A program made the translations under genes and the position numbers. A stretch of DNA of 64,000 nucleotides, taken from positions 4,148,001 to 4,212,000 of the forward strand of contig CP020563.1 in assembly GCA_002082585.1 (NCBI GenBank), written 5' to 3'. A model generated the notes under the pieces. That model saw only the letters and a program-made list of their open reading frames with translations, searched no databases and was not told the origin of the DNA. The DNA comes from Kitasatospora albolonga (GTDB taxonomy: Bacteria > Actinomycetota > Actinomycetes > Streptomycetales > Streptomycetaceae). Positions 44,193 through 52,558 of the stretch are shown piece by piece. The stretch's first letter is position 1. Every line of letters begins with the position of its first letter.

Positions 44193-44232
44193 CGTCGAAG
44201 GCCCCCGCGGCAAGCTGCGGGGGCCTTCGACG
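44193..44232 (+). terminator. Hairpin terminator of the right operon
   Basis: A perfect 16-bp stem (CGTCGAAGGCCCCCGC with GCGGGGGCCTTCGACG) and an 8-base loop, 40 bases after the last gene. Its right arm merges into the degenerate tRNA-Ser attachment-like sequence. Confidence 0.85.
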
Positions 44233-44265
44233 TATTGCCGGTGAGGGCAAGGGCGGAGAGTACGA
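44224..44265. repeat. Degenerate third copy of the tRNA-Ser 3'-end attachment repeat
   Basis: CTTCGACGTATTGCC and GGTGAGGGCAAGGGCGG, then TACGAG, follow the att repeats at 46.8 and 57.3 kb base for base apart from one deletion and a few substitutions. It marks a possible older junction. The stretch to 44557 (including codons reading RFQRVMATMDFGSDAAL) contains only a broken reading frame I cannot identify. Confidence 0.5.
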
Positions 44266-44557
44266 GCGGGCGCTGGTGATCGCGTAACTGCGCTCGCGCA
44301 TCGCCGTCGCCGGTGACCTGTGCTCCGCACGCTTCCAGCGGGTCATGGCGACCATGGACTTCGGTAGCGATGCGGCCCTGTGCGCCTACTACGCGGCACA
44401 CGGAGTACCCCCTCGAGGTCTGAAACCCCGGGGCGCGGCCGACGCCTCCCTCCGGGCCCGACCCTGTTCCGGCTCCTGCCCCCTGTGATGCTCGGCAGGG
44501 CGCGGAAGGCCGGGCGAGAGGTACGGCGGGTGGCTTCACGGCCCCGGGTAGGCCGCG

Positions 44558-45265
44558 TCACACGGGACGGCCCGAGCGCGCCTCCACCGCGTCCAGCAGC
44601 AGCCCCATCACGAACTCGAACTGATCGTCCTCGTCGGCCTGTGCCAAGTGCGGTGCTACGGAGGCGAGTTGCGGGAATCGCTGGGGCGAGGCCATCAGGT
44701 ACTCGCGCTGCCAGGCCATCCGGTCGCCCTCCCGCTCGGGCCCGTCCAGCATGGCCGACGCGGCTTCGAAGGAGCTCATCGCCAGCGTGACGTCGACCAG
44801 CGAACGGTAGTAGCGGGCGGACTCCCGCGCACCGAAACCCGCCTCCAGCAGCGCGCCGATGACCAGGTCCGCACCCCGGAACTCCGCGTCGCGCCGGGAC
44901 ACCCGGGAGGCGACCAGCACGGCCAGCGCCGGGTGCGCCAGGCAGGCCCGGCGTACCCGGCGGGCCAGCCCGGTCAGCGTCGCCCGCCAGGTCGGGCCGG
45001 GCTCGAAGCCGTCGACGGCCTCGGCGATCAGCCGCTCGGCGAGGCCGAGCAGGATATCGTCCTTGCCGGAGAAGTAGCGGAGCACCGCCGTGTGGTTGGA
45101 CCCCAGGTCCGCGCCGAGCCTGCGCAGCGTCAGCGCATCCGGACCTTCCCGCTCCAGCACCGCCAGCGCCGCGTCCAGGATGCGTTCCCGGCTGAGCGCG
45201 TTCGACGGCGGCCGCCCTCGCCTGGCGCCGGCGGATCTGGGGGCCGGGCTGTCGGGATCGGTCAT
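44558..45265 (-). CDS. TetR-family transcriptional regulator
   Basis: 235 aa, ATG. The HTH of the TetR type occupies about 20-70 (SRERILDAALAVLEREGPDAL then LGADLGSNHTAVLRYFSGKDDI). The C-terminal ligand-binding helices resemble the TetR_C class, with LIGALLEAGFGARESARYYRSLVDV. Next gene upstream on the same strand is the serine hydrolase (gap 128 bases), with a strong palindrome ahead of it. This points to the regulator controlling the hydrolase unit; the inducer is unknown. Confidence 0.92.
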   Translation of the reverse strand: MTDPDSPAPRSAGARRGRPPSNALSRERILDAALAVLEREGPDALTLRRLGADLGSNHTAVLRYFSGKDDILLGLAERLIAEAVDGFEPGPTWRATLTGLARRVRRACLAHPALAVLVASRVSRRDAEFRGADLVIGALLEAGFGARESARYYRSLVDVTLAMSSFEAASAMLDGPEREGDRMAWQREYLMASPQRFPQLASVAPHLAQADEDDQFEFVMGLLLDAVEARSGRPV

Positions 45266-45393
45266 GTCTCCATCCTAGGGGCGGGGACGGTCGCGCCCCC
45301 GGGGCGAGCCATGCGCCCTCGGAGGGCGTACGAGCAGGCCCGCCCGGGGCTCCCACCTGCCCGTACGCGGCCCTCCGCATGCTCTGCCGCCGG

Positions 45394-46611
45394 TTATGCG
45401 TCCGCCGACAGGTGGGTCACCAGAGCGGTGAGTGCCGTCGCGGTCTCGCCGTCCAGCGCGGGGTCGTCGGCCACCGGCCACGCGCTGGTCTTCACCACCA
45501 CCACGTCGGCCTCCGGGTCGACCCGGAGGAACTGCCCGTATATCCCGAGACCGGTGAAGGCCCGGCCCGCCCCGCCGAGGGTCCACCACTGGTTGGCGTA
45601 CCCGTAATGGGCCGGGTACCGCTCGCCGAGCGCACCGACCTCCAGGTGCGGCAGACCGGCCCCGCGGCTCCGCTCGACCCACCGCTGCGGTACGACCTGC
45701 TCCCCGCCCCACCGGCCGCCGCGGGCCATCAGCAGGCCGAACCGGGCCATGTCCCGCACCGTGGCGTTGAACGAACCGCCGCCGACGGCCGTACGCGGCA
45801 GACCGCGCGACAGCGCGTAGTACGCGTCGGACTCCGCCCCGATCGGCCCCCACAGCCGCTCGGCGGCGTACTGCGCCAGCGTCCGGCCGGTCGCCGCCTC
45901 CAGGACCCAGCCCAGCACCTGGGTGTCGAGCGTCGAGTAGTTGAACCGGGTGCCCGGCGTGCTGTGCGGCCGCACCGACCGTACGGCTTCCAGTACGGTG
46001 CCGCCCTGCCCGGCCACCGCGCGCATCAGCCGGTTGACGGGGGCGTCCGGGTCCTCGTAGTCCTCCTCCCCGCCCGCGCCGCTGCTCATGTGCAGCAGGT
46101 CTTCGACCGTCGGCCCGTCGAACGCCGAACCGGCCAGCTCCGGGCAGTACGTGACGGCCTTGTCGTCCGTCGACCCGATCGCGCCCTCCTCCAGCGCGAT
46201 CCCCACCAGCACCGACGTCACCGACTTCGTCAGCGAGAACAGCTGGAACCGGCGGTCCGGCCCCGCGAACCGCCCCGGGTACGCCTCGTGCACCAGCCGC
46301 CCCCGGTGCACGACCGCGAACCCGGTCGTACGCGTCCGGGTGTGCAGGTCGGACAGCGTCCTGGCCGCCCCGTCCCACTCGTACGTGAACTCCAGCGGCC
46401 GGGGAGCCCGCGGCAGGACGCTCGGGCGCCCGGCGCGCGGCACGGTCTCCGTCGGCAGCAGCAGCGACATGTGCGTGAACGTCCACTCGCTGAGCGGCGG
46501 ACGCATGACCAGCTCGTCCTGGTGCCGCCACACCCACCGCGCCCCCGCGGCCGCCGCACCGACCGCCGCGACCACCCCGGCCCCGGTCGCCCACTTCCTG
46601 TCGCCCGCCAT
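45394..46611 (-). CDS. Serine hydrolase of the beta-lactamase class C / penicillin-binding family
   Basis: 405 aa from ATG 46611 with GAGGTG eight bases before it. A hydrophobic N-terminal helix (about 8-24) may anchor it in the membrane. The catalytic SxxK is SLTK (Ser126, Lys129), followed by the YSTLDTQVLGW region containing the YxN-equivalent Tyr and a late GGxG-like GLGIYGQFL segment. Family members include esterases, D-aminopeptidases and carboxypeptidases, so activity is open. Upstream sits a near-perfect palindrome, and the TetR gene follows. It lies in the outer tRNA-Ser accretion module. Confidence 0.9.
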   Translation of the reverse strand: MAGDRKWATGAGVVAAVGAAAAGARWVWRHQDELVMRPPLSEWTFTHMSLLLPTETVPRAGRPSVLPRAPRPLEFTYEWDGAARTLSDLHTRTRTTGFAVVHRGRLVHEAYPGRFAGPDRRFQLFSLTKSVTSVLVGIALEEGAIGSTDDKAVTYCPELAGSAFDGPTVEDLLHMSSGAGGEEDYEDPDAPVNRLMRAVAGQGGTVLEAVRSVRPHSTPGTRFNYSTLDTQVLGWVLEAATGRTLAQYAAERLWGPIGAESDAYYALSRGLPRTAVGGGSFNATVRDMARFGLLMARGGRWGGEQVVPQRWVERSRGAGLPHLEVGALGERYPAHYGYANQWWTLGGAGRAFTGLGIYGQFLRVDPEADVVVVKTSAWPVADDPALDGETATALTALVTHLSADA

Positions 46612-46647
46612 GTCGCCGCACCTCACAGAAGCTCGCACGTTTATTTT

Positions 46648-46672
46648 GAACCAATGGTGACACCGTTGGTTC
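46648..46672 (-). promoter_or_regulatory. 25-bp palindromic operator upstream of the serine hydrolase
   Basis: Arms GAACCAA and TTGGTTC flank inner arms GGTG/CACC, symmetric in 22 of 25 positions. It lies 37 bases before the start codon, the size and position of a TetR operator. The TTGGTTC arm could overlap the -35 element. Confidence 0.7.
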
Positions 46673-46768
46673 GGCGAGGCAAGGCAGGGTGCGGGAGAGG
46701 TGAGAACGCATGATCTCTTGTTGCCGCAGGCCGAAGGCCGGAACGGCGAGGGTGAGGGCCGACAATCG

Positions 46769-46877
46769 CGAAGGGCCCCACCGCGAACGGTGGGGCCCTT
46801 CGACGTATTGCCCGGTGAGAGCAATGGCGGAGGATACGAGATTCGAACTCGTGAGGGGCCCCCAACACGCTTTCCAA
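46769..46877. repeat. Left attachment repeat: tRNA-Ser(GGA) 3' fragment plus terminator
   Basis: 109 bases repeat almost exactly the sequence at 57258-57369: a 15-bp-stem terminator (46769-46802) and then the 3' half of the tRNA gene (CCA at 46825 onward). Differences are one substitution (GACG for AACG) and loss of three bases in the variable-arm region. The copy stops at the anticodon arm, so it is not a working tRNA. It marks the distal end of an island integrated at the tRNA. The stretch 46878-47069 holds nothing else. Confidence 0.9.
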
Positions 46878-47069
46878 ATGTTCGTATGGGGGTCCGGTGG
46901 GGGTCGTGCCTGTCCTGACCTGCGGGGGAGCGTTCGGAGTGGACCCGTCCGGACGGGGCTGGACGGGGCTGGACGGGGGTGAATGAGACCAGAACTGAGA
47001 CCACGCAGGCCCGCAGCCGATCAGCTGAATGGGGCAGCCGCACCGGCGGATGGTCCACGGCGGGCGGGT

Positions 47070-48176
47070 CTACCTTGTCCCGTCCGTAGCCCTGCCCGCG
47101 GTCGCGGCCTCGTTGGTGGATTCGGCGCGAAGATCGACAGCGCGATCGATCCGCCGCATAAGGAGGCTGGCGAAGGCGATGGCGTCGCGGGCTTCGTCCA
47201 CGTTGTCCGGCGGGTGGTCGCCATGTGCTCGGACATTCCGCAGGCCAGTCATGGCACCGATGAAGAGCATCTTGTACCCGTCGCGCTCTCCAGGCGTTGA
47301 CGGCCCTGCTGTGCGCGCAACGTCCAGCTGTGGGTTCGTGCCTCCAAAGGTGCTGTTCATCAGCCGTTGGCCGATCTCATTGCTGCCAGTGACCTGCTGT
47401 ACGCGGTGTTCGACGGCTTTGAATGCCCTGAGAACTGCATCGGTGTAGTGGCCGTCGGCGAAGAGCTCGGCGGATACCTGGGCGATGCTCGGGTGCACTC
47501 GACCGAGTGGGCTGCTGCCTGGGCTGCCCTGCTTGGCCTGGCTGATGGCGTCAGCGATCAGGCGCTGTCGGCGACGCCAGTAGTCGTTGATGTCCTTGCA
47601 GCCCACGAACAGGTGTACGCGGTGATCGACGATGATCGTCGATGCGGTCCCGGCCCACCCGTTGCCGATGCTGCCCCCGATGCACCATGGCTCGTCGTAG
47701 ATGAACTCATCGACGGATAGCCAACGATCCGGTGTCTTCGGAAACCTTTGGCGACGCAGGTCGTGCAGATCGGACTCGTGCACCGTGGCCGGTTGACCGT
47801 TCAGGGAGACCTGGCGCTCCTGGATCTCTGCGAGGAGATCGATCAGGACAAAGAGGCTCCGTAGGAATGCGGCTCCGTCGGGCAGGTGTGCAAGGGCTGC
47901 CAGACTCAGCTTGACTGATCCTGACGGCCACCCGTCACGCCAGGTTCTGGCCCGTGCGGTCGTGATCAAGAGTTGCTCGCTGAGTTGGTCCAGCGCCACC
48001 TTGGGGTCCACCTGGGCGCGCTTCAGCGGGCGCCTCAGCTCATGCCAGCTCGGCCAGCTTTCCCGCTTCCGAAATTGAGCCCAGACCTCTTCGAGTAGCG
48101 CGATACCGTGAGGACCAGCGGGAACATCGATGCCATCGGATGCGGCGTGACTAGCTGCCAAGAGGCTTGCCTCCAC
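47070..48176 (-). CDS. TIGR02391-family protein (Ymh-like, abortive-infection-associated)
   Basis: 368 aa, GTG start with poor ribosome site; a shorter start is possible. The C-terminal ~130 residues match the TIGR02391 pattern: HPSIAQVSAELFADGHYTDAVLRAFKAVEHRVQ, GYKMLFIGAMTGLRNVRAHGD and AFASLLMRRID. The N-terminal ~200 residues are unrelated and unrecognised. Domains of this type occur near abortive-infection and mobile-element genes. First gene inside the left att repeat, encoded toward it. No nuclease motif is visible. Confidence 0.75.
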   Translation of the reverse strand: MEASLLAASHAASDGIDVPAGPHGIALLEEVWAQFRKRESWPSWHELRRPLKRAQVDPKVALDQLSEQLLITTARARTWRDGWPSGSVKLSLAALAHLPDGAAFLRSLFVLIDLLAEIQERQVSLNGQPATVHESDLHDLRRQRFPKTPDRWLSVDEFIYDEPWCIGGSIGNGWAGTASTIIVDHRVHLFVGCKDINDYWRRRQRLIADAISQAKQGSPGSSPLGRVHPSIAQVSAELFADGHYTDAVLRAFKAVEHRVQQVTGSNEIGQRLMNSTFGGTNPQLDVARTAGPSTPGERDGYKMLFIGAMTGLRNVRAHGDHPPDNVDEARDAIAFASLLMRRIDRAVDLRAESTNEAATAGRATDGTR

Positions 48177-48223
48177 TTCGACGTGCTCGGCTCTTCGACA
48201 CAGGGCCTGCTACCGGCTGGGAC

Positions 48224-49108
48224 TCACACGTTGCCGACCATGGCGTCGATCGTGGTCGCAAGTGCCGCGCAGCGGAACCCCGTGTCGTCGTCGAGCATCT
48301 CCGTGGAGGCGTCGTTGAAGACGGCGGGGGTGGCGCGTGCGAAGGGGCTGGTCCAGGCGCCGGCCTTGAGCTCGTAGCGGCCAGGCTCGGAGCGGGTCGA
48401 GCACCACTCCCAGGTGTTGCCGCAGAGGTCGTAGACGCCGTACGGGGAGACTCCGCTGTGGTAGCGGCTCACCGGGGTCGTGGAGCCGATTCCGCTCTCG
48501 CGGGAGTTGCACTTGGCCGGGGTGGCGTTGTTGCCCCATGGGTATGCATCGCCGCGCGTGCCACGGGCCGCCTTCTCCCACTGCTGGGCGGTCGGCAGTT
48601 CCTTCCCCGCCCACGCCGCGTACGCCGAGGCGTCGTGCCAGGTCACGAAAACCACCGGGTGATCGAGGATGGCCTCGGGGCACTTGCCGCGGTGCCAGTG
48701 CTGGGGCGGCTCGTGGCCGGTGGCGGCCACGAAGCGCGCGTAGTCGTTGTTGGTGACCGGGAAGACGTCGATGTAGAAGGACGGGAGCCAGACAGGCTCG
48801 TTCTTCTCGCCGCACAGGAACGTGCCGGCCTCGACCAAGGCCATCTTCTTGCCGTCGCGAGGATGGCGGACCTGGTGCTGCTGAGGCTGGGGCCCTGGGC
48901 TCGGGGTTTCCTGTGTGGGAAGCACCGTGCCCAGCGAGCGGGCGAGGCTCGCGAACCGCTCGTGGACGTCGGGGGCGGAGCCGGCGAGAAGTGTGTCCAG
49001 AGCCGCTTGGTTCACCTGCCTGAGCCGGATCGTGTCCTTGCGTGATTCCCACTTGGACACCATGCGGTCGCTGACACCGAGGCGTGCCGCGAACTCCTCC
49101 GTACTCAT
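48224..49108 (-). CDS. HTH plus formylglycine-generating-enzyme-like (SUMF1) protein, N-terminus interrupted by an amber codon
   Basis: 294 aa from ATG 49108. HTH helices MSTEEFAARLGVSDRMVSKWE at the N-terminus, then a linker, then a C-type-lectin/FGE fold (about 88-285) with VEAGTFLCGE, ELPTAQQWEKAARGTRGDAYPWG and YGVYDLCGNTWEWC. The natural start appears to be GTG 49168, with AAGGAG eight bases upstream; it would add the first HTH helix (LEVRALREASR), but codon 7 is TAG (49148-49150), where relatives have Trp. Either translation restarts at 49108 or the gene is inactivated. The FGE-like domain's substrate is unknown. Confidence 0.8.
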   Translation of the reverse strand: MSTEEFAARLGVSDRMVSKWESRKDTIRLRQVNQAALDTLLAGSAPDVHERFASLARSLGTVLPTQETPSPGPQPQQHQVRHPRDGKKMALVEAGTFLCGEKNEPVWLPSFYIDVFPVTNNDYARFVAATGHEPPQHWHRGKCPEAILDHPVVFVTWHDASAYAAWAGKELPTAQQWEKAARGTRGDAYPWGNNATPAKCNSRESGIGSTTPVSRYHSGVSPYGVYDLCGNTWEWCSTRSEPGRYELKAGAWTSPFARATPAVFNDASTEMLDDDTGFRCAALATTIDAMVGNV

Positions 49109-49233
49109 CCGCGATGCCTCGCGTAAGGCCCGGACCTCCAGCCCGGACTATCGCTCAACTGTCGCCACCCCAGGACTCCTTGTTGCTGGACGGTCCTGTC
49201 CAGCCTAGCCAGTGGGAGCCCGGCTTCGGAGCG

Positions 49234-50007
49234 TTACAACAAGTCGCCCTCGATCTCCGTGTACTCCTTGCGGAGCGTGTCGATGATCGCGTGGGATTCG
49301 GGCAGCTTGATCCCATCGATCGCGCTGACGGCGCGGACGCCGATCGCCGCGTTGGTCGCGAATGCGGCCCGCATGTTCGTCAGGTCGTCCAGGCGGACCG
49401 AGCGGGTTTCGTGGCCGTGGGCGCCCTTCAGGAGCTCCATGGTCACGCCGACCAGGCAGTCGGCGTTCGGCCAGATCACCTGGCTGCCGTCGAAGAAGCC
49501 GACGTTCCACGTACCTCCCTCCGAGATCACGTGCTCCTCGTCGACGAAAAGGGCGTCGTCGAATCCGTTCAGCTGGGCCTGACGGCGGTGGTGCAGGGTC
49601 GCGAAGAGGCCGACGCTCTTGACGCTCGGTACGTCGCGTACGTAGGTCGTGGACTGCACCTTGAGCGGCGGCAGCGGGAGGGCCCCCGCCGGCCGGGAGG
49701 TCACCAGGATGTGTGGGTCGTCGGCCTTGTCCGGGTGGCCGAGGTCGAGGCTGGGGTCGAAGACGGTGACGCGGACCGTGGTGGATCCGGTGGAGGGAGC
49801 GGCACGCCTGGCCAGCTCGCGTACGCGCTGCGGGTCGATGTGGGTGCCGAAGAGCGTTCGGCAGTCGCGCTGAAGTCGCTCCATGTGCAGGGACAGACCA
49901 CGTACGCGCCCGTCGTCCACTCGCATGGAGGTGAAGTGGCCGTAGTTGGTCAGGGACAGGTTCTGAAGCTGGGCCGGCTCGACCGGTTCTCCGTTGAGTT
50001 CTGCCAT
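49234..50007 (-). CDS. Class IV PLP aminotransferase-like protein
   Basis: 257 aa, ATG start. Branched-chain aminotransferase/aminodeoxychorismate-lyase fold: the PLP lysine is in DVPSVKSVGLF, GFDDALFVDEEHVISEGGTWNVGFF is the substrate-side loop, and GVTMELLKG follows. Class IV members handle branched-chain amino acids, D-amino acids or 4-amino-4-deoxychorismate. No chorismate genes are near. It is divergent from the Gfo/Idh operon, 307 bases away, within the att-flanked island. Its reaction in this context is unknown. Confidence 0.88.
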   Translation of the reverse strand: MAELNGEPVEPAQLQNLSLTNYGHFTSMRVDDGRVRGLSLHMERLQRDCRTLFGTHIDPQRVRELARRAAPSTGSTTVRVTVFDPSLDLGHPDKADDPHILVTSRPAGALPLPPLKVQSTTYVRDVPSVKSVGLFATLHHRRQAQLNGFDDALFVDEEHVISEGGTWNVGFFDGSQVIWPNADCLVGVTMELLKGAHGHETRSVRLDDLTNMRAAFATNAAIGVRAVSAIDGIKLPESHAIIDTLRKEYTEIEGDLL

Positions 50008-50314
50008 GCGGCCAGCGTGCCACCTGGTTCACGCCTCTCAGCTATGAACGGCCTGGTAGGGCGCCTAAGTTCGGTGAAAGTTCGGTCCTGGGGCGGTGGG
50101 AGGACGTTCCGACGGGGCGGCCCTGACAGCAGCCTTGTGGTGTGAACACGAGCCCCCGCCGCCTCCTCGCTGGCGCCGGGGAGGACAGCTCCGTCTCCGG
50201 CTAGTACGCCACCTTCGCGATCTTCAGAAGAAGGCGATCACAGCCGGGGCCACCAACGTCCGATCTGCTTCGGAACAGCTTCGAACAGTCACAGCACGAG
50301 TGGGAGCAATGCGG
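50008..50314. other. Divergent intergenic region inside the island
   Basis: About 307 bases between the aminotransferase gene and the Gfo/Idh operon. It must hold two promoters; I see no gene, palindrome or terminator in it. Confidence 0.4.
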
Positions 50315-51799
50315 ATGAGAACCGACTCTCGAACGTCTCCGGCGACATCGACGCCGATCCTCATGCAGCCGACCCTCCGCTGCTTCGAAGAGCCCGGAGG
50401 ACGTGACGCCGCTCCCGGTCCCCGCCCCGGCACGCGTCGCCACAACCTCGTCGTGGTCGGCTTCGACGAGATCGTCGCCAACAAGTACCTGCCCAGCATC
50501 AAGGACGCCATCGAGGCCGGCCACGTCGACTCGTACTCCGTCATCGACCTGGAATCGGAGCGGCCGACGATCGAGGAGCGCATCCAGGGCGTCGACTTGA
50601 AGCCCCGAGAGGTCGTCTACCTCCCGGACTCGGGCCGTGGCGTGACCGCGCAGCAGAGGCAGCCCGAGCTGATCGGAGCCGCATTACGGCGCCTCCGCCT
50701 GCCCGAGCTGCCGACGAAGGTGTACATCGCGACCGAGGCGCAGGCGCACGAGGCGTACCTGCACTACTGCGTCGAGAACGGGATCGACTCCCTGGTGGAG
50801 AAGCCGGTCCTGGCGCCCATGGCAGATGGCCGGTTCGCGCCGTCCCGGATCACCGAGGTCATGCGGGAGCTGATCGCTCAGGCCGGTCGTACGGGTGCCA
50901 AGCACTCCGTGATGACGCTGAGCCGGTATCACCGCATCTACAACGGGGAGGTGCTGCGCTCGCTCGAAGAGCGGGTGCGGGACTGGCAGGCCCCCGTCAC
51001 CTCGTTCCACCTGCGCGCCGCCGGCGGTGTGTGGAACCTCCAGCACGAGTACGAGACGCGGGACGATCACCCCTACAGGTACGGCTACGGGATGATGATG
51101 CACGGCGCCTACCACTACGTGGACCTCGCCGTGCAGTGCCTGTCCCTCAACAAGCTCGTGTTCCCCGACCGCCGCTTCCGGATCGAAGTCAGCTCCTTCG
51201 GAGCCTTCCCCGCCGATCAGCATCTCCGGATCCCGAAGCCGGCCGCCAGCCGGTTCGAGGATGGACACCCCCGCTGGCCGCACTCCGCGATCCTGGAGAA
51301 CGCCTTCGGGGAGACGGACATCACCGCAACGTTCCGCCTGGTCGACGTCGAGTCGGAGCGGACCCTGACCATCGGGACGCTGTCTTTCGAGCAGACGACG
51401 CCGTCCGTCCGCAGCTGGCGTGACCTCCCGGACGACGTCTACAACAAGAACGGTCGCACCTCCAGCGTCGACCTCGAAGCGCAGCTGTCGACCCTCTACT
51501 CCGCGCACGTCCACTGCTACGACGTGCCCCGCGGGCAGAACGCGGACCGGATCGACGCCTTCGCCCGGCTGACCACGAGGGCGAACGCCTCCCTGCTGCC
51601 GGACGAGCAGTACACGTCGGTCAGGACGTTCGACGGGCTGTTCCACAGCGACAGCAACCGGCAGCTCATGGAGAACTGGCTTCGGGGGACCGAGAACCGG
51701 AGCTCGCTCGCCGCGCACCTGCTGCCGATGCGGGTCACCGAAGCCCTGGCGACCTCTCTGCTCACGCCCGGTCGGCCCGTCGAGATCGCCGACTTCTAG
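50315..51799 (+). CDS. Gfo/Idh/MocA-like oxidoreductase
   Basis: 494 aa from ATG 50315, with GGAG eight bases upstream; ATG 50309 is alternative. Rossmann start HNLVVVGFDEIVANKYLPSI (the G-x-G loop is not classical), the signature EKP in DSLVEKPVLAPM, and a later active-site type MMHGAYHYVDLAVQCL with His-x-x-Asp. The family oxidises sugars or inositols with NAD(P), or acts on sugar nucleotides. The weak GxG loop means cofactor use is not certain. First gene of a three-gene run (methyltransferase and glycosyltransferase follow without gap), which suggests glycoside or sugar-antibiotic assembly. Confidence 0.8.
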   Translation: MRTDSRTSPATSTPILMQPTLRCFEEPGGRDAAPGPRPGTRRHNLVVVGFDEIVANKYLPSIKDAIEAGHVDSYSVIDLESERPTIEERIQGVDLKPREVVYLPDSGRGVTAQQRQPELIGAALRRLRLPELPTKVYIATEAQAHEAYLHYCVENGIDSLVEKPVLAPMADGRFAPSRITEVMRELIAQAGRTGAKHSVMTLSRYHRIYNGEVLRSLEERVRDWQAPVTSFHLRAAGGVWNLQHEYETRDDHPYRYGYGMMMHGAYHYVDLAVQCLSLNKLVFPDRRFRIEVSSFGAFPADQHLRIPKPAASRFEDGHPRWPHSAILENAFGETDITATFRLVDVESERTLTIGTLSFEQTTPSVRSWRDLPDDVYNKNGRTSSVDLEAQLSTLYSAHVHCYDVPRGQNADRIDAFARLTTRANASLLPDEQYTSVRTFDGLFHSDSNRQLMENWLRGTENRSSLAAHLLPMRVTEALATSLLTPGRPVEIADF

Positions 51800-52558
51800 A
51801 TGCCTCCCCTCGCTCATCCCTCCAGCCCCAGGTGGTGCCCCTTGCCTGTACAGCACTCGAAGGCATCCCTCCACGCCTTCTACGCGGACGCGTTACGGAA
51901 CGGTCGAAGCACCGGAGAGCAGCTGCATGCGCCCGTCTCGGCGCGGTTCCGCGCCCTGCTGACGTCCCTCCCCGCCGACATCCCGCGTCGCGCTCTCGAC
52001 CTCGGATACGGCGCCGGGGCCTACACCATCGCGCTGGCGAAGGCCGGCTTCACCGTCGTCGCGGTGGACCAGGCCCCGGCCGAACCGCTGCTCCGGCGAC
52101 TCTCGCTGCACGAGAACCTGGCGGAGCGCGTCACGGTGGTGGAGTCCCTCATCGAGCAGTACGTGGTCGAGGAGGACTTCGGCCTGCTCGTCGCCAAGGA
52201 CGTGCTCCACTACCTGTCCCAGCGCGACGTCGAAGCCGTGCTCACCCAGGCCGTACAGAGCTCCCGATCGGTCAACGTGCACTACTTGGAGGTCTTCACC
52301 GGGATCTCCCGTACGGACGCCCAGGGCGGTCAGATCCACATCGAGGGCGAGGCCCGCTACACGCCGGAGACCCTCAGCCGCGCGGTGGAGCGGATCTACG
52401 AGGGCTGGGACGTGACCGTGAGCTGGGACGACCACGCCGAGCAGGACACGCGCTCGCGGCGCACCTATTTCGAAGCGGCTCGTGCGACCGTCACCGCGGT
52501 GCGGAGGTGCCGCGTTTCGGCCGGCACCGCGACCATGAAGGGACGGGAAGCCTCGTGA
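51800..52558 (+). CDS. Class I SAM-dependent methyltransferase (island operon)
   Basis: 252 aa, ATG immediately after the previous stop; TTG 51842 is another possible start. SAM-binding strand ALDLGYGAGAYTIALAKAGF with the acidic VVAVDQAP after it, KDVLHYLSQ at motif II and EGEARYTPETLS near the end. Substrate not predictable. The GTGA overlap with the glycosyltransferase gene (52555-52558) shows translational coupling. It belongs to the putative sugar-decorating run with the Gfo/Idh and GT2 genes. Confidence 0.8.
   Translation: MPPLAHPSSPRWCPLPVQHSKASLHAFYADALRNGRSTGEQLHAPVSARFRALLTSLPADIPRRALDLGYGAGAYTIALAKAGFTVVAVDQAPAEPLLRRLSLHENLAERVTVVESLIEQYVVEEDFGLLVAKDVLHYLSQRDVEAVLTQAVQSSRSVNVHYLEVFTGISRTDAQGGQIHIEGEARYTPETLSRAVERIYEGWDVTVSWDDHAEQDTRSRRTYFEAARATVTAVRRCRVSAGTATMKGREAS

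Noticed and set aside
46825..46900. Second tRNA-Ser gene at 46.8 kb
   Set aside because: Identity to the true tRNA stops at the anticodon arm, three bases are missing in the variable arm and the D-arm/acceptor 5' strand is absent; it is an attachment remnant.
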